Source: Liquidambar formosana
Lineage: Eukaryota; Streptophyta; Magnoliopsida; Saxifragales; Altingiaceae
Length of the DNA stretch: 64,000 nucleotides
Reading direction: 5' to 3'
NCBI GenBank assembly: GCA_039720395.1
Contig: CM077820.1
Coordinates: 52,476,631 to 52,540,630, forward strand
Shown: positions 31,647 to 43,106 of the stretch, one piece after another
How positions within the stretch are numbered: the stretch's first letter is position 1
Layout: every line of letters starts with the position of its first letter
Notes under the pieces: model-generated
The model's database searches: none
The model's input: only the letters and a program-made list of their open reading frames with translations
Told to the model about the DNA's origin: nothing
Position numbers and translations under genes: made by a program

Positions 31647-32429
31647 TATAGACACCCCATTTTGCACCCGATGATTTGGACTGGGGACACCCTATGATGA
31701 GGGTAGTTTATACACTTTAACAGACTTTGGAATACGTCCAAATGAGCCAAAGGAATTGCAGTTAACAATAAATCAACATTTTGAAGGACTTGTGCGTACG
31801 CATATATCTCAGGTGCGTACGCACCACACATTTCTAGAACCTTTCTTTTCGGGCCTTTTGCCCTTTAGGTCAGAACCCTTTCAGGAAACGTGTTGTAACA
31901 TGCTTAGGAGACCTAGATTTCAGGGGAAAACAGGCAGAAACCCTAATCCTACTTCCTATGCCTATATATAACCCATTATACACCTAAGAGGGGGGACTTT
32001 TGGGTTAGAATTAGAGAGAAAACCTTAGAGAGGAAAGAGAGAGTATTGAAGGCTGCAATTCTGGAAGTTCAGAAGGAGGAATTCTAAAGCAAGTGGAGTG
32101 CATAACCCTGAGGGTAAAGCCAGCAGTTTAACTTTTTTATTTAGCATGATTATCTCTTTAGTAGAATAATGCTAGTTCTATGAATGCCATATTTATTATG
32201 TATACGCAGTTGTATTTCTTACATGTGATAACATGAATCTCATTACATAGTGGATTCTCCCCATAAGGGAACCTAGGATTCCATGCATACCTTCGCATAA
32301 GCATCATGTAGTGGATTAGGGTTTTATTATCTAGCAATGTATTTCCCTGTTAAATAGTATGTGGAGTATTAATTTATGCTTTATTTTAACATGAGAATGA
32401 TCTCGGAACAAATCTGTAGAAAATCACGT
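31647..32429 (+). mobile_element. B-type LTR, 5' part, interrupted
   Basis: It starts TATAGACACCCCATTTTGCA after a PPT. The first ~24 bp match LTR B and the rest diverges. It contains GTGCGTACGCAC palindromes (~31792-31826) and TATATATAACCC (~31963). It is interrupted at CACGT (32425-32429) by a chimeric solo LTR and resumes at 35204-35743. Confidence 0.7.
32425..32429. repeat. TSD CACGT, left
   Basis: CACGT precedes TGTCACACC at 32430. The same five bases follow the LTR end at 35204-35208. Confidence 0.8.
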
Positions 32430-33220
32430 TGTCACACCCCATTTTTGCACCACCTTACTAGGGCTCATCATTTCATGCATGTTTTTGTTTTGTTTTTGAG
32501 TCTAGTCACTTGCATTAGTTTTCTAGAGTCACAAGGACAATGGATATGAATTTTGGTTCAAATTGGAGTTGATCTTGAGGGATAATAAGAGCTTTTGTGA
32601 CTTGAGGGGCATAATCGTCTTTTAAGTCCCAAACTTTTCATTTGACCTTGGAATGATCTCCAAATTGTCAATTGGAGTTCATATGGATGCATAAGAGGTA
32701 TTTCTAGGTTCAATTTGGTAAGTCAATGGCTCGGGATTAAAATGGCTCAATGTAGTTCAAGTTGGTTAATTGACCCTTCCTTGGGTTAGCTCTAATTGAC
32801 TCACAATTACCAACCAAATCTTTTCAAATTGACTTTCATTAGTCATCATTTTACCCTCAAAAGTGTTTCATGAAGTTCAATTTTGATATGGCCTGATGAT
32901 GAGTTTAGTGTGGTTATTTACGGATTATCCTTGAAGAATTAGTGCGAATCACAGCATGAGATTTTTGGTTAAAATGAAAAGAAAATTATTTTATTAAATT
33001 AGCCATTTTTATCATGACACTAACACGTGTACGTATGTGATGAGTGTGTGTACGCACATACGATACATGTGCATGCGTGTTAGCGGTCAGTCTCCCAATT
33101 TTTATAAAAGACAATTTCCTTTTCCTATTCAGATTAGAAGTCTTTTATCATTATAAAATACCTTTTGATTATTCTCCAAGGAAACCTAGTCCAGGAAGGA
33201 AAGGGAAACTCCAGATTTCA

Positions 33221-33231
33221 GCTATAAATAC
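33221..33231 (+). promoter_or_regulatory. TATA box in the B-derived segment
   Basis: GCTATAAATAC, a clean TATA, unlike the decayed version at 6831 in LTR B. Confidence 0.6.
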
Positions 33232-34687
33232 TCTCTTAATGTCTTTAAACAAGGGGGAGGAGAAGAGGGTTTGGAGGGAGTGAAATTCGTCATAATTCAG
33301 CAGCAGATTTTCTGAAAACCAGCAGTCGTATTTTAATCATAACTTTTTCATCCGAAGTCAGAATTTGATGAAATTGGTCTTGTTAGAAAGATAATTCAAT
33401 TCTCTACAACTTTGTATTTCACAAGCGTTGTCCAAATCCAAAGGTTTCATACCCAAAAACGCGATTGAAGTTGCTGCTGCAACAAAGTGACGAAAATCAC
33501 TTTTCTTTTCTCTTGTTCTCTTTTTGTTTTCTATTTTCTTTTCAAAGTTGAGTGAGTTTTGATCTCTTTGCTGTGATACCACTTTGACAAAGAGGAGGAT
33601 TCGTGTTGGTTTGATTCACTCTAAAGACCTGAGGAGCCACGAACAATTACAAACACAAAGGAAGGCCCTTCCTAAGGTATTCTCCTTCTCTATTCAAGCT
33701 TAAACTAGGTTTTCATATGGGTTAGGCTTATTGCATGTTAAAGGTAACTTTTTTATCATGTATTCACACTCTAGCTAGTTAATATACATGGAATATCTAT
33801 TTTTTATCTACTGTTTAGCATGCTTTAGGGCTGTCCTTTAGGTTTTTAATGCATAGTTATGATTCTTGTGCTCCTGTTTGTCCTTGTGCTAGGATTAGTG
33901 TCATTGCATGTTAGAGTTAGGATTTTCATCATGTTATATTGCTTTAGTTAGTTAATATGCATGATTTAATTTCTGTTTAGTTTGGTTTTAGCATGATTAA
34001 AGTATGTCTTGTGAGTTTTTAAGTATATTTGTGAGTTTAGGGTTTTAGAGTCATTGTTTCGTGTTTGTTTTCATATAGCATGATAAAGTAGACTTTTTTA
34101 TTGGTTTTTCTTCGTGTTTGCTGTATATGTTTTTCATATGGAGTAAACATGATAGTTTTGCATGCATGTTAGTATGTTTTAGGGTTTTTATGCATGATAT
34201 GGTTCTAGGAATATGTTAGGACTTATTATTGTTCGCTGTTTTTGCTATTGGCATGCTTAGTGGATGATTTTAGGTCATAATACTATTCTGTCCAGATTTG
34301 CATGTTAGTGTTTTCGCATGGTTTTGAGCACTTGTAAGAGTGCAAATAGGTGTGGTATTTGTCCTATGGCAAATAGGGTTGCTTATGTCTGAAATGGCTA
34401 AATGCTTGGAGCAAATTGCGCTCAGGTAAGTGGGTGTGAAGGTGCCCCAATTCACCTTTTTTCTTAACTCATTCTCTTCTCCCTATCTAGGGTTAATTTT
34501 TAATATGATCCTATGGTTTAATTAGAGGTTTCCTTCATAAACAAAATTCTGGTTTTTATTAAGGTTTCCATTTTGTGGATTTCTTTCCTAAAATCAAACT
34601 TTCTATCAATTCTCTTTTGATCAAATAAGGAAACCTAGGGTTTTTACCATAGGTTTGTATTAGGATTTAACCTTAGTTCTAATCGAA

Positions 34688-34730
34688 CTACGTGGACTTT
34701 GATCCATGTATTTCGTTGCATGGTACGTAG
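34688..34730 (+). other. CTACGT..ACGTAG hairpin, chimeric LTR copy
   Basis: CTACGT and ACGTAG outer arms, with inner CCATG(T)..(G)CATGG. Confidence 0.65.
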
Positions 34731-34944
34731 GCGCTCTTCGTGAGGCTCAAGTCCGTTCTAGGATCCAAGCATCCTAGGTTTATTTTTGTTTTCTTTTTTT
34801 TCTTTTTCTGTTTTTATGTGCTGATTATGCATGGATGGATGAATGAAATATATGATATGCATGCAATTCTGGTGATGATATACTTGCTGATTTTTGTATG
34901 GAAAGATCTTGATTTAGCCCAAATGAACTGAGAGACCGAAAGGG

Positions 34945-34988
34945 TGACATGGGTGCCTATAGGCTTTGCCTAGAACCTTCCCATGTCA
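34945..34988 (+). other. Covarying LTR stem-loop, chimeric LTR copy
   Basis: TGACATGGG pairs perfectly with CCCATGTCA. Three arm positions differ from the CGATATGGG version, and every change is matched in the partner arm. Confidence 0.8.
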
Positions 34989-35203
34989 TAACTTAGCCTC
35001 CGAATCCCCGATTTCTTTGGTTTTCAAAAGATTGGTTTTTGCCTTTCCTTTTTTATGGAGTCATTCAAATTGTTTTCCTAAAACAAACTATTTTTAGGGT
35101 TTTCCTTGTTTCCTTTAAAAAATAAGGTGGCGACTCCTTTCCTTTTTCTTTTTCAAACCCATTTTCTTTCAATCCCTTGTGGGCCCAATTTCCGGGGTTC
35201 ACA

Positions 35204-35743
35204 CACGTGTATACCTTTTTCTGGTATACAGGTGGGATTCCTGAGATCTAGAAATAAATGCCAATTGGTGCGTGCGCAATCACTATATTGCATACGCAGC
35301 ATTTAATATGCGTACGCAGTATTTATCACTGCATACGCATAAGAAGCATTGGCAGATAGTTTCTTTTCTTTATTGTATTTATTCTAACAATAGGTTAATT
35401 TGTACTTCCATTTTTTATGCTTATTCCATATTTCTGCTTCTGTCATGACATCATGGTTTGCGTGCTGCTATTGTTGTATGATTTAGGGTTAATTTTAATT
35501 GAACGGTTAGATTAATTAAAGCCATTAATCATGTGCGGGGGCTGGTTCCGACCGGGCGTGGCTGGGTGCCTAACACCTTCCCAGCTACGTACCCTAGCTC
35601 CGAACCCAAATCTCTGGTTATGACGAGCTAGACCCTGCTAGGGTTCACTTGTTCCCATTATTGGGTGGCGACTCCTCTCCGTGTTAGTCCTTTGAGGCTA
35701 ATGCGTATTCTCGAGCTATGTGGTTTAGGGCGTAGCGCTCACA
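35204..35743 (+). mobile_element. B-type LTR, 3' part
   Basis: It begins with the CACGT TSD copy, continues with many GCGTACGCA-like motifs (35265-35340) and the stem GCTGGG/CCCAGC (35561-35585), and ends GCGCTCACA at 35743. No PBS follows, so this is a 3' end facing other DNA. Confidence 0.75.
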
Positions 35744-36384
35744 TTCCCATTTTTGCATTTTTAGCTCTTTCTTTTTGCGATTAGCACACTGTTATATAGA
35801 ACTATATATATTAAATAAATTTTGCCTTTTACAGGTGCATGTGGGTAAGATAGAGAGAGTGAGAAAGAGAGAGAGGAATGGATATTTTGCTTTGATAGAG
35901 TCAAAGAAATGGAAGCAAATTAACACTGAAGCTTTTGTAGATGCTCACTCTTCTAATTCATCCTTTTTTTTTTTTTTTTTTTGTTTTTTGTAATTCTCAC
36001 CTGATGTCTTCTTTTTGTGTAGTTGAATCATGTACCATGGCAAAAGGTGAAATTTTTTTTGAGGATGTTGTCTTTTTAGATCTGTTTTTCATTTTAACAT
36101 CTAAAATATTGTATGTAGGACTAGTTGGGTCAAGGAAATGGTGACTTTTGAAACCATGTTATTCTAATCCAATGAAATGAAAATGATGGTTTTATAATTA
36201 ATATGAGTGATTTAATTTCCTTTGTTATTTAATTTGTCTTAATTTCTTTCATTTCATATTGAGAATTTAATTATTGAGTAAATTGTATAAACAGGTTGAT
36301 GTATTAAATTTAATAATAGGTTTATAGGGTAGTAAATAGTATATGACAAATTTTTTGTATATATTCACCCAAAAAAAAATGATC
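35744..36384. other. Flanking DNA, no gene recognised
   Basis: AT-rich, with a short GA-rich stretch near 35850 and a T17-18 run near 35965. The frames are short and unconvincing. Confidence 0.4.
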
Positions 36385-36832
36385 CATAGATAAGATTACT
36401 GAAAAACAGTCATCTTATGTAGTAATATATGACTGCTTTTTAAGAACATAAGATGACTGTTTTTCACAGTCATCTTATATAGTAATATATGACTGTTTTT
36501 ATGAACATAAGATGACTGTTAAAAATAGTTATTTTATATATTAATATATGACTGTTTTTAAGATAAAAACGATCATGTTTTTCTGAATACATGACTGTTT
36601 TTTACGGTCATCTATAGTACACAAAGATGACGTTTTTGGTATAAAAAGATGACTATGTTAATAAATAAAGGGTCTTCGTTCTTTAAACTAAACATGACTA
36701 TTTTTAAAAAATGGTCATCTATAGCACTCAAAGACGACTGTTAAAAACGGTCATCTTATTTGATGATAAAAGATTACGATAGAAGAGATAACCGTTTTTA
36801 CAAAAACAAAAGATGACTGTTTTGTTGTAGTG
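36385..36832. mobile_element. CACTA (En/Spm) transposon end with subterminal repeats
   Basis: The right boundary reads TTTTGTTGTAGTG, whose complement CACTACAACAAAA is the classic CACTA terminus. Inside, AAGATGACTGTTTTT and its complement ACAGTCATCTT are repeated about ten times in both orientations, as in CACTA subterminal regions. The matching other end was not found, so this is a truncated copy. Confidence 0.75.
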
Positions 36833-36859
36833 CATATTTAGACTGCTGAAATTTGGCTA

Positions 36860-39117
36860 AGTGTTGGGGAAAAATGAATTTTCGTAAATCTTCGTTTTTA
36901 AAGATAATTTTTGGCGATAATGGAAGTTTATAATATTATAAAACATTTGTGATTTTATAGGATTTTACTATCACGTTTCGATCGATTTCCTCATATGTTT
37001 GTTTTTGAAAAATCTGTTGGCAGACGGTTTTGTACTAAAACTTGAAATGAGATTTTGATATACTTGGAATTTGATTTTTTTGATATTTTATTTGATATTT
37101 TATTTGAATTCAAATGGGGGGTTGTTTGCTTATTTTCATTCAATAACTTAAAGTAAAAGGGAGAATAAAAGAATGGAAAAGATTACTTAGTTTAAATAAC
37201 TAAAAATAAAAAGGAGAATAAAAGAATGGAGAAGATTACTTAGTTGGATTCAAATGTTTTTAATGAAAATAAGGTAATGGTCAATGTTATAGGGGTTTAT
37301 ACACAGTTACATTAGTTACTGGGCAATTTCAGCATGGGCTGATCGATCAGGCCTTGAGGCCGATCGATCGGAGGTGCTCGGGAAAGGCTAATTAGTTACT
37401 GTTAAACCCGATCGATCGGGCCCTCAACCCTGATCGATCGGGGTTAGTAGAATCTTGAAATTTTTTTTTTAAATACGTCAAATGGTGCATGTGCCCCTGG
37501 TTCTTTTTTAAACCTTCGTATCACGATCTATGCACTCCATTTTCAGCATTTTTCAAATCTAGAGAGATAGAGAGAGAAGGAGATAGAGAAAAGAGAGAGA
37601 GGAGAGAGATAGGGCTTGTTTGGAGAGAGAAAATCTCATTTTTCTCTTGTATGTTTAGGTTTTTTACCCTCTCACCTCATTTCAACGCTTGGACTCGCAC
37701 TCTAGGGCCTGGATTTGAAGTTCTACACGTGCTTGGAGAGGATTCAAGTTTGATTTGTGGAGCTTGAAGCTTATTCTAGCATTTTAGGCTTGGATTTCAC
37801 CCTCCCAACACATTTTTTCTACGATTGGTGCGATATATTTGAGGTAGGTGTAATTTTCATGAGTTTTAACTTTAGGGATGATAATGAGTTAGGATATAAG
37901 CCTAACTATGTTGAATAAAAATGTATATTTGTATTATTTATGAGTTTACGTGATTTTTAGGTGTATATCATGTATATTTTGTAAAGCATGTACTGGGGGG
38001 TCTAGTTTACATAACCCTATATTTAGGAATATTACATTTGGGAGTATATGGGTTGATATATTTGTTATATTTTAGTTTATTTTGAATGTACATGCTATGT
38101 AAATTCTTGTTGGTCTATATTTTAGATGTTTTACATAGCCCAACATGTTATATAATTATGGAATAATTATATATTGTTGATTTCTGGAATAACTAACACA
38201 TGTATGAGTTTTTATACTTTTCATGACATTCATTAGCATAAAATGCATGAAATGGATTTAATTAATTACTTGGTAAAAGTATATTAAAGGATCATTGGAT
38301 TTGGACTACTAACAGTCAAGGGACTTAACGGTGTTTTCCATTCCTTTGGTCCTGGGTACTTTCTAGTTCCAGATAGGAACCCTTGTATTCCCAAATCAAA
38401 GGCTACTTTCTGGTTTTAGGTAGGAACCCTTGTTTTGTCCTCTTGGAGGTGGGTTTAAATCCTTCGTTTTCGCGCGAAAACTCTTGTGGGAGTGGTCGGT
38501 AATTATAGATTATGTTAAATAGACATGAGTTGCATATCATTTATGACATTACATGTGTTTTCATTATATTTTAAGCATGAATTAAATTTGTTATATTATC
38601 ATGCTTTAGCTATTTCTATATGAAAATTATATCTACTGAGTTTTATACTCATTCCTATATTTTATAAACCCTTTTCAGATGAGTTCATAGTTGGGGAGAC
38701 CTCGCCTTGAGGAGTTATGCTTTGATTGGAACTAGCTAATTGTCAGATCATTTTGGGACATTAATATGATCTTGAACAATTTTAATTTCATGGTTATGTA
38801 TTAACTAAATACTTTTGTATTCGGCCAATGGACGCTGGACACGCAATAACTTATGGGTTGTAATATTTTAATTTCGTAAGTCTCTTTATATTGTTTATTT
38901 AACATGTGATGATACCAATGATGGATGATAGGAAATTTTGTGAGTATTTTATACAGGTTTTTATTATAGTATGTCTTATTTACGAATGGATCATGCCAAA
39001 ATTTTTATTGAAATTACATGTTTTCTAACACGTGCTATTCATGTTCTTCCTAAATGATTTTATTAATTAAACTGAATTTATTATTATGATCATGGCTTAA
39101 TTAATTTGGGTCGTAAC
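36860..39117 (+). mobile_element. Possible LTR of a chromovirus-type Gypsy element
   Basis: It starts TGTTGGGG and ends GGGTCGTAACA. The 'CTACTGAGTTTTATACTCA..CCCTTTTCAGATG' block at 38633-38680 resembles LTRs of Tekay/Del-like elements from memory. No TSD was found at these boundaries, so the ends are uncertain. Near 37345-37440 there are four copies of CGATCGATC(A/G). The frame at 37489-37767 covers the GA-rich leader and is not a believable gene. Confidence 0.35.
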
Positions 39118-39120
39118 AAT

Positions 39121-40003
39121 CATTTTAACACATTGCTGAGTCAAGAGGATCCAGATTTAGTGCAGTTGGGGTGGTGTTACTGCATTACGCAGTAATCGGT
39201 AGATGTGCTCCACGTGGCAAGTGGGAAGGATCAACGGTTGGCCTTTAAAACCCAAACCAGGTTGTTTTTGCACATCCACTCACCACCGGTTTGAAGAAGC
39301 CCCCTATCCGACATGCTTTTCGCTGGTGATCTCTCACCTCTCCCTTCTCAGTCCCACCTCTTTCATAAATCTGAAACTGGAATGCTTGAGTTGGGCTCGA
39401 TGGCCATGGCAGATCTGAGATCTCTGGCCATAGTAGTGGCTATGGGGTGCTTCGACGGCGATGGCATGGCAGATTTGAGAAATCCATGGCTGAAACCACC
39501 TGTAACATAGCAAGCATCGACGACGAGCCTATTTGCAACTCCACCATCACGGTTGACGATCTCGCTGCCTCTACAATCTGCTATTCCCTTCCCCATAGAG
39601 TCCTCACTCTGGAAAAGCTAGGCTTACTCTATTTTTTCCTGTATTTTTATTTTTTGTATTTTTTGGGTGAACTTGCAGATGCCATCTACCGACAACAACA
39701 ACATCGCTTTATCTTCGTTGGTGGGTTTCACCGACGGGAGGAGAAGAGATGCAAAGAAGAGAGGGAGTGTTCTGAGCAAAAACCTTAAACCCACATCCCT
39801 ACCGCTGTAAATCCCAAACTGCAACATTACCGGCGAAGTTCGAGGAGAAAGAGAGTACGGTGGTTTTCAACAACCTGGTTTGGTGCGTTTCGAAGCCCAG
39901 CCATTAGTCTTCCCACTTACCACATAGAGCACATCCGACGACTACTGCATAGTGCAGTAAAACCACCCCAACTGCTGCAAATCCGGATCCGAGTCAATAA
40001 TGG
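39121..40003. mobile_element. Long-TIR DNA element upstream of the first TNL
   Basis: About 110 bp at the left end (CAGTTGGGGTGGT, GTGGCAAGTGGGAAG) recur in inverted order at ~39905-40003 (CTTCCCACTTACCAC, ACCACCCCAACTG) with moderate divergence. The interior has short frames without known domains. It could be a Mutator-like or foldback element; the exact TSD is not clear. It ends ~240 bp before the TNL start and may have displaced or supplied promoter sequence. Confidence 0.6.
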
Positions 40004-42068
40004 AGTGTTCCATTCCATAGTGGATGGTTTGACCACGTTTGATGACTTGGACGTGGTCAAACAGTCTTATGCAAATCTTTCTCAGCCATAGGTGCATGAC
40101 AGATCACCATACTGCCGAAGAGACGACGTCTAACATTTCTTCATCAAAGTCAAAAAGACATCAGGAATCCGAGGGTTAAACAGGAGGTCTTCAATTTCTT
40201 GTGAGAGTAAGGGAGAGCTGCCTGTAATTGTCCTTTTTTAGAAGTATGGCTGCTTGTATTGTGGAGATGGATTGCGAAGGGAATAGGAATCCCCTAGGAC
40301 GGGAATACGAAGTGTTCTTGAGTTTCTGTGGCGACGACACTCGTAAGGGCTTCGCCGATATGCTCTACCACGATCTTGACTCTGCGGAAATTCGCACCTT
40401 TAGGGACAGTGAAAAGCTTCACGTAGGAAAAGCGATCGGCTCGGAGCTTCTCAAAGCAATCAGGGAATCGAAAATCTCCATTTCAATCTTTTCCAAAAAC
40501 TATGCTTCTAGGAAATGGTGCCTACGTGAGCTCGTCCAGATGGTCGAATGCCAGAAAGAACCTTTGGAACAAAAGATTTTTCCGATATTCTACGACGTTA
40601 AGCCGGACGATGTAAAACATCAGACTAGGAGTTACGAGGAGGCTTTTTGCGGACACACTGAGGTTTTCGATGAAAACACTATCCATGGATGGAAGCGGGC
40701 TCTGAGAGAGGTCGGATATTTCAAGGGATGGGAATTGGATAAAGAAACTAAGGGGTAATTTCTTATGCCCAAGTATTTTGATGATTTAATTTAACCCAAG
40801 TTTGATGATAAAATCCTTAAACTTATCTAACTTTACAAATAGTTTGAAAACTATCAAATTTACCTATTTTTCCCCTCACAATTATTTTATTTTTCCCTAT
40901 ATATCTCCAGCGAACTGTATAAGAAATGTAAAATTCATAATTATTTTCCCAAAATGTTCCTTCTAGGCACTAGTTATTTGTTGTATTTTCCATTTGATAT
41001 CAATTTTATTGGGCAGGCATGAAGGAGAACTAATAAAGAAGATTGTTTCAAAGGTTTGCATGGTTGGAGTTGAAGAAGAATCACATGTTTGTAACTAGCA
41101 ACTTGGTTGGAATTGATCATCACATAGAAAAGATGATGCGATTATTAAATGTTAAGTCCTCTAATTTATGTATTGTGGGAATACATGGCATGGGTGGTAT
41201 TGGTAAGACAACTATTGCTAAGGTCATCTACAATCAACTCTCTGTGAAATTTGAATATTGTTGCTTCCTTAAAAATGTTCAAAAAAGGTCACAACGCAAT
41301 GGTTTTGTTACATTGCAAAATGAACTTATCAATAATATCCTAAAAGGGAAATACGTCAACATTTTTTATGATGAGGATGGACGCAACATGATTAGAGACA
41401 TGGTTTGCACAAAAAAAGTTCTCATTGTTCTTGACGATGTGGATAAAAGTTCTCAATTTGATAAACTTGCAGGAGAGTGTACATGGTTTGGTTCAAAGGG
41501 AAGTATGATTATAGTTACAACAAGAAACAAAGAGGTTCTACGTGGAGTGAATAAGATTTATAAACCCTCATGTATGAATTTCGATCATTCTCTTCAATTA
41601 TTTAACAAGCTTGCCTTTGGGGAGGAATCTCCTCCAGAAGACTTTAAGTTTCTCTCTGAAGATATTGTATCCACTACTGAAGGGCTTCCTTTGGCTCTTG
41701 AGAAAATAGGATTGTTTTTTTATATGAAAAGGGGAAAGAAATATGGGTAGAAACATTGATAGAGCGGAAAAAAAGACCTGATGAGAAAGTCCATAAAAAA
41801 TTGGAAACAAGTTTCAGAGCATTAAATGATGAGCAAAAGGCAATATTTCTTGATATTGCATGTCTCTTCAATGAAGAGGATAAACTAAGGCCCGTTTACA
41901 TGTGGAAAGACTCTGAATATTCTCCACAATCTACGCTTACTACCCTCCAACTCTGATCTTTGATTAAAATTGAAGCGGATAATTTGCTAAGGATGCATGG
42001 TCAGCTTCGAGACCTCGGCAGGGAAATCGTCCGCATGGAAGATAAAAGAAACCCAGGGGCACGTAGTA

Positions 42069-42077
42069 GGTTGTGGC
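42069..42077. repeat. TSD of MULE, left (GGTTGTGGC)
   Basis: Nine bases of the TNL exon; partner GGTTGTGGG at 43098-43106 (8 of 9 match). Confidence 0.75.
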
Positions 42078-43097
42078 AATGTTTTAAAACCCGGACCGTT
42101 GATCAAACCGGAAAAATCACCGGGTTAAGGGTTACTGGTTCAACCGTCGGGTCAACCGGAATCGAACCGTGACATCATCATGATGTAATAAATATATTAA
42201 TTATTAATTATAAATAATATATATATATATATATATATACATACACAATTATAAATTTTAATCATTTCATTAAAATCTAAACTATGTGTTTTACCTCACA
42301 CACAAACGCCCCAGCAAGAGAAAAGGAAAAAAACAAAAACCAAAAAACTCCACCAATAGAAAGACAAGGTGCTAACTATAAAAGTATAAATGAAAAAATA
42401 TTATAATATTGTGAAGTACTAATATCAATAAAGCTGGCCCTAAAGAGTCTCAACCACAGAGACAACCAATAGGTCAAACCCACACGGCACACCTAAACAC
42501 ACGGCAACACCCACCCCCAACCTATACATAGAGTCACAGACTACACAGATCAATTCCTATATGCTCCCAACAGAGAAGATAAGAAGAAGAAGGATAGCAG
42601 TTACAACGAAAAAGACGGTGACGGTGATGACTAGAAGAGTGCAGCGATGCTGAAGAAGAAGCAACGACAGTTGTAGCCGTAGATTTCGGTTGAGACAAGA
42701 GATGCACCCACCTGATACTTGAAGAAGAGAGGAACAATACTTACAAAAAAGTGAAGACAACCATAGATTGGAGGCAAGAGAGTCGCACAACCAGAGAACA
42801 CTCGCACAGTCGCAGCCGAAGAGCAGAACACCTTTGGCCTCTCCCCAGCTCTAGCGTCGATTTGGGAATGGGGGGTTTCACTTTGGTTTTTTACAAATGA
42901 AAAAAAACCGGCCGGTTCTCTTAACCCGTGAACGGTTTTACTGGTTCACCGGTTTAACCAGTGGGTTGAACGGTTTTCGTTATTTTTCACGGTTTTTTAC
43001 TTCAAACAGTTCGATGGGTATAACCGGATCGGACCTTCAACCGGTCGACGGTTTAACCGGTTGAACCGGGCGGTCCGGTCTGGGTTTTAAAACCTTG
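42078..43097. mobile_element. Non-autonomous Mutator-like element in TNL exon 2 (1020 bp)
   Basis: The ends GTTTTAAAACCCGGACCG and its near complement (43072-43094) form terminal inverted repeats. The 9-bp TSD is typical of Mutator-like elements. Subterminal regions are rich in AACCGG/CCGGTT motifs, and a TA microsatellite lies near 42214-42240. No transposase is present. Removal in silico rejoins the LW(V)YEEALEI frame of the TNL. Confidence 0.85.
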
Positions 43098-43106
43098 GGT
43101 TGTGGG
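43098..43106. repeat. TSD of MULE, right (GGTTGTGGG)
   Basis: Followed by TTTATGAGGAAGCC, which corresponds to the continuation of the TNL exon in the intact paralogue. Confidence 0.75.

Larger units (their letters stand above)
32430..35203 (+). mobile_element. Chimeric solo LTR: A ends, B-type promoter segment
   Basis: The ends are family A (TGTCACACCCC.. and ..GGGGTTCACA) with a perfect CACGT TSD, so it inserted as one unit. Positions 32430-32892 match the start of A, 32893-33644 match the middle of LTR B (6503-7250), and 33645-35203 match A again (hairpin 34688-34730, stem 34945-34988). The A palindrome and TATA are missing and have been replaced by B sequence with GCTATAAATAC at 33221. 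It looks like a recombinant LTR with a swapped promoter. Confidence 0.75.

Noticed and set aside
36860..39117. Clear solo LTR
   Set aside because: Boundaries look LTR-like but there is no matching TSD and no second copy in the window; kept only as a low-confidence feature.
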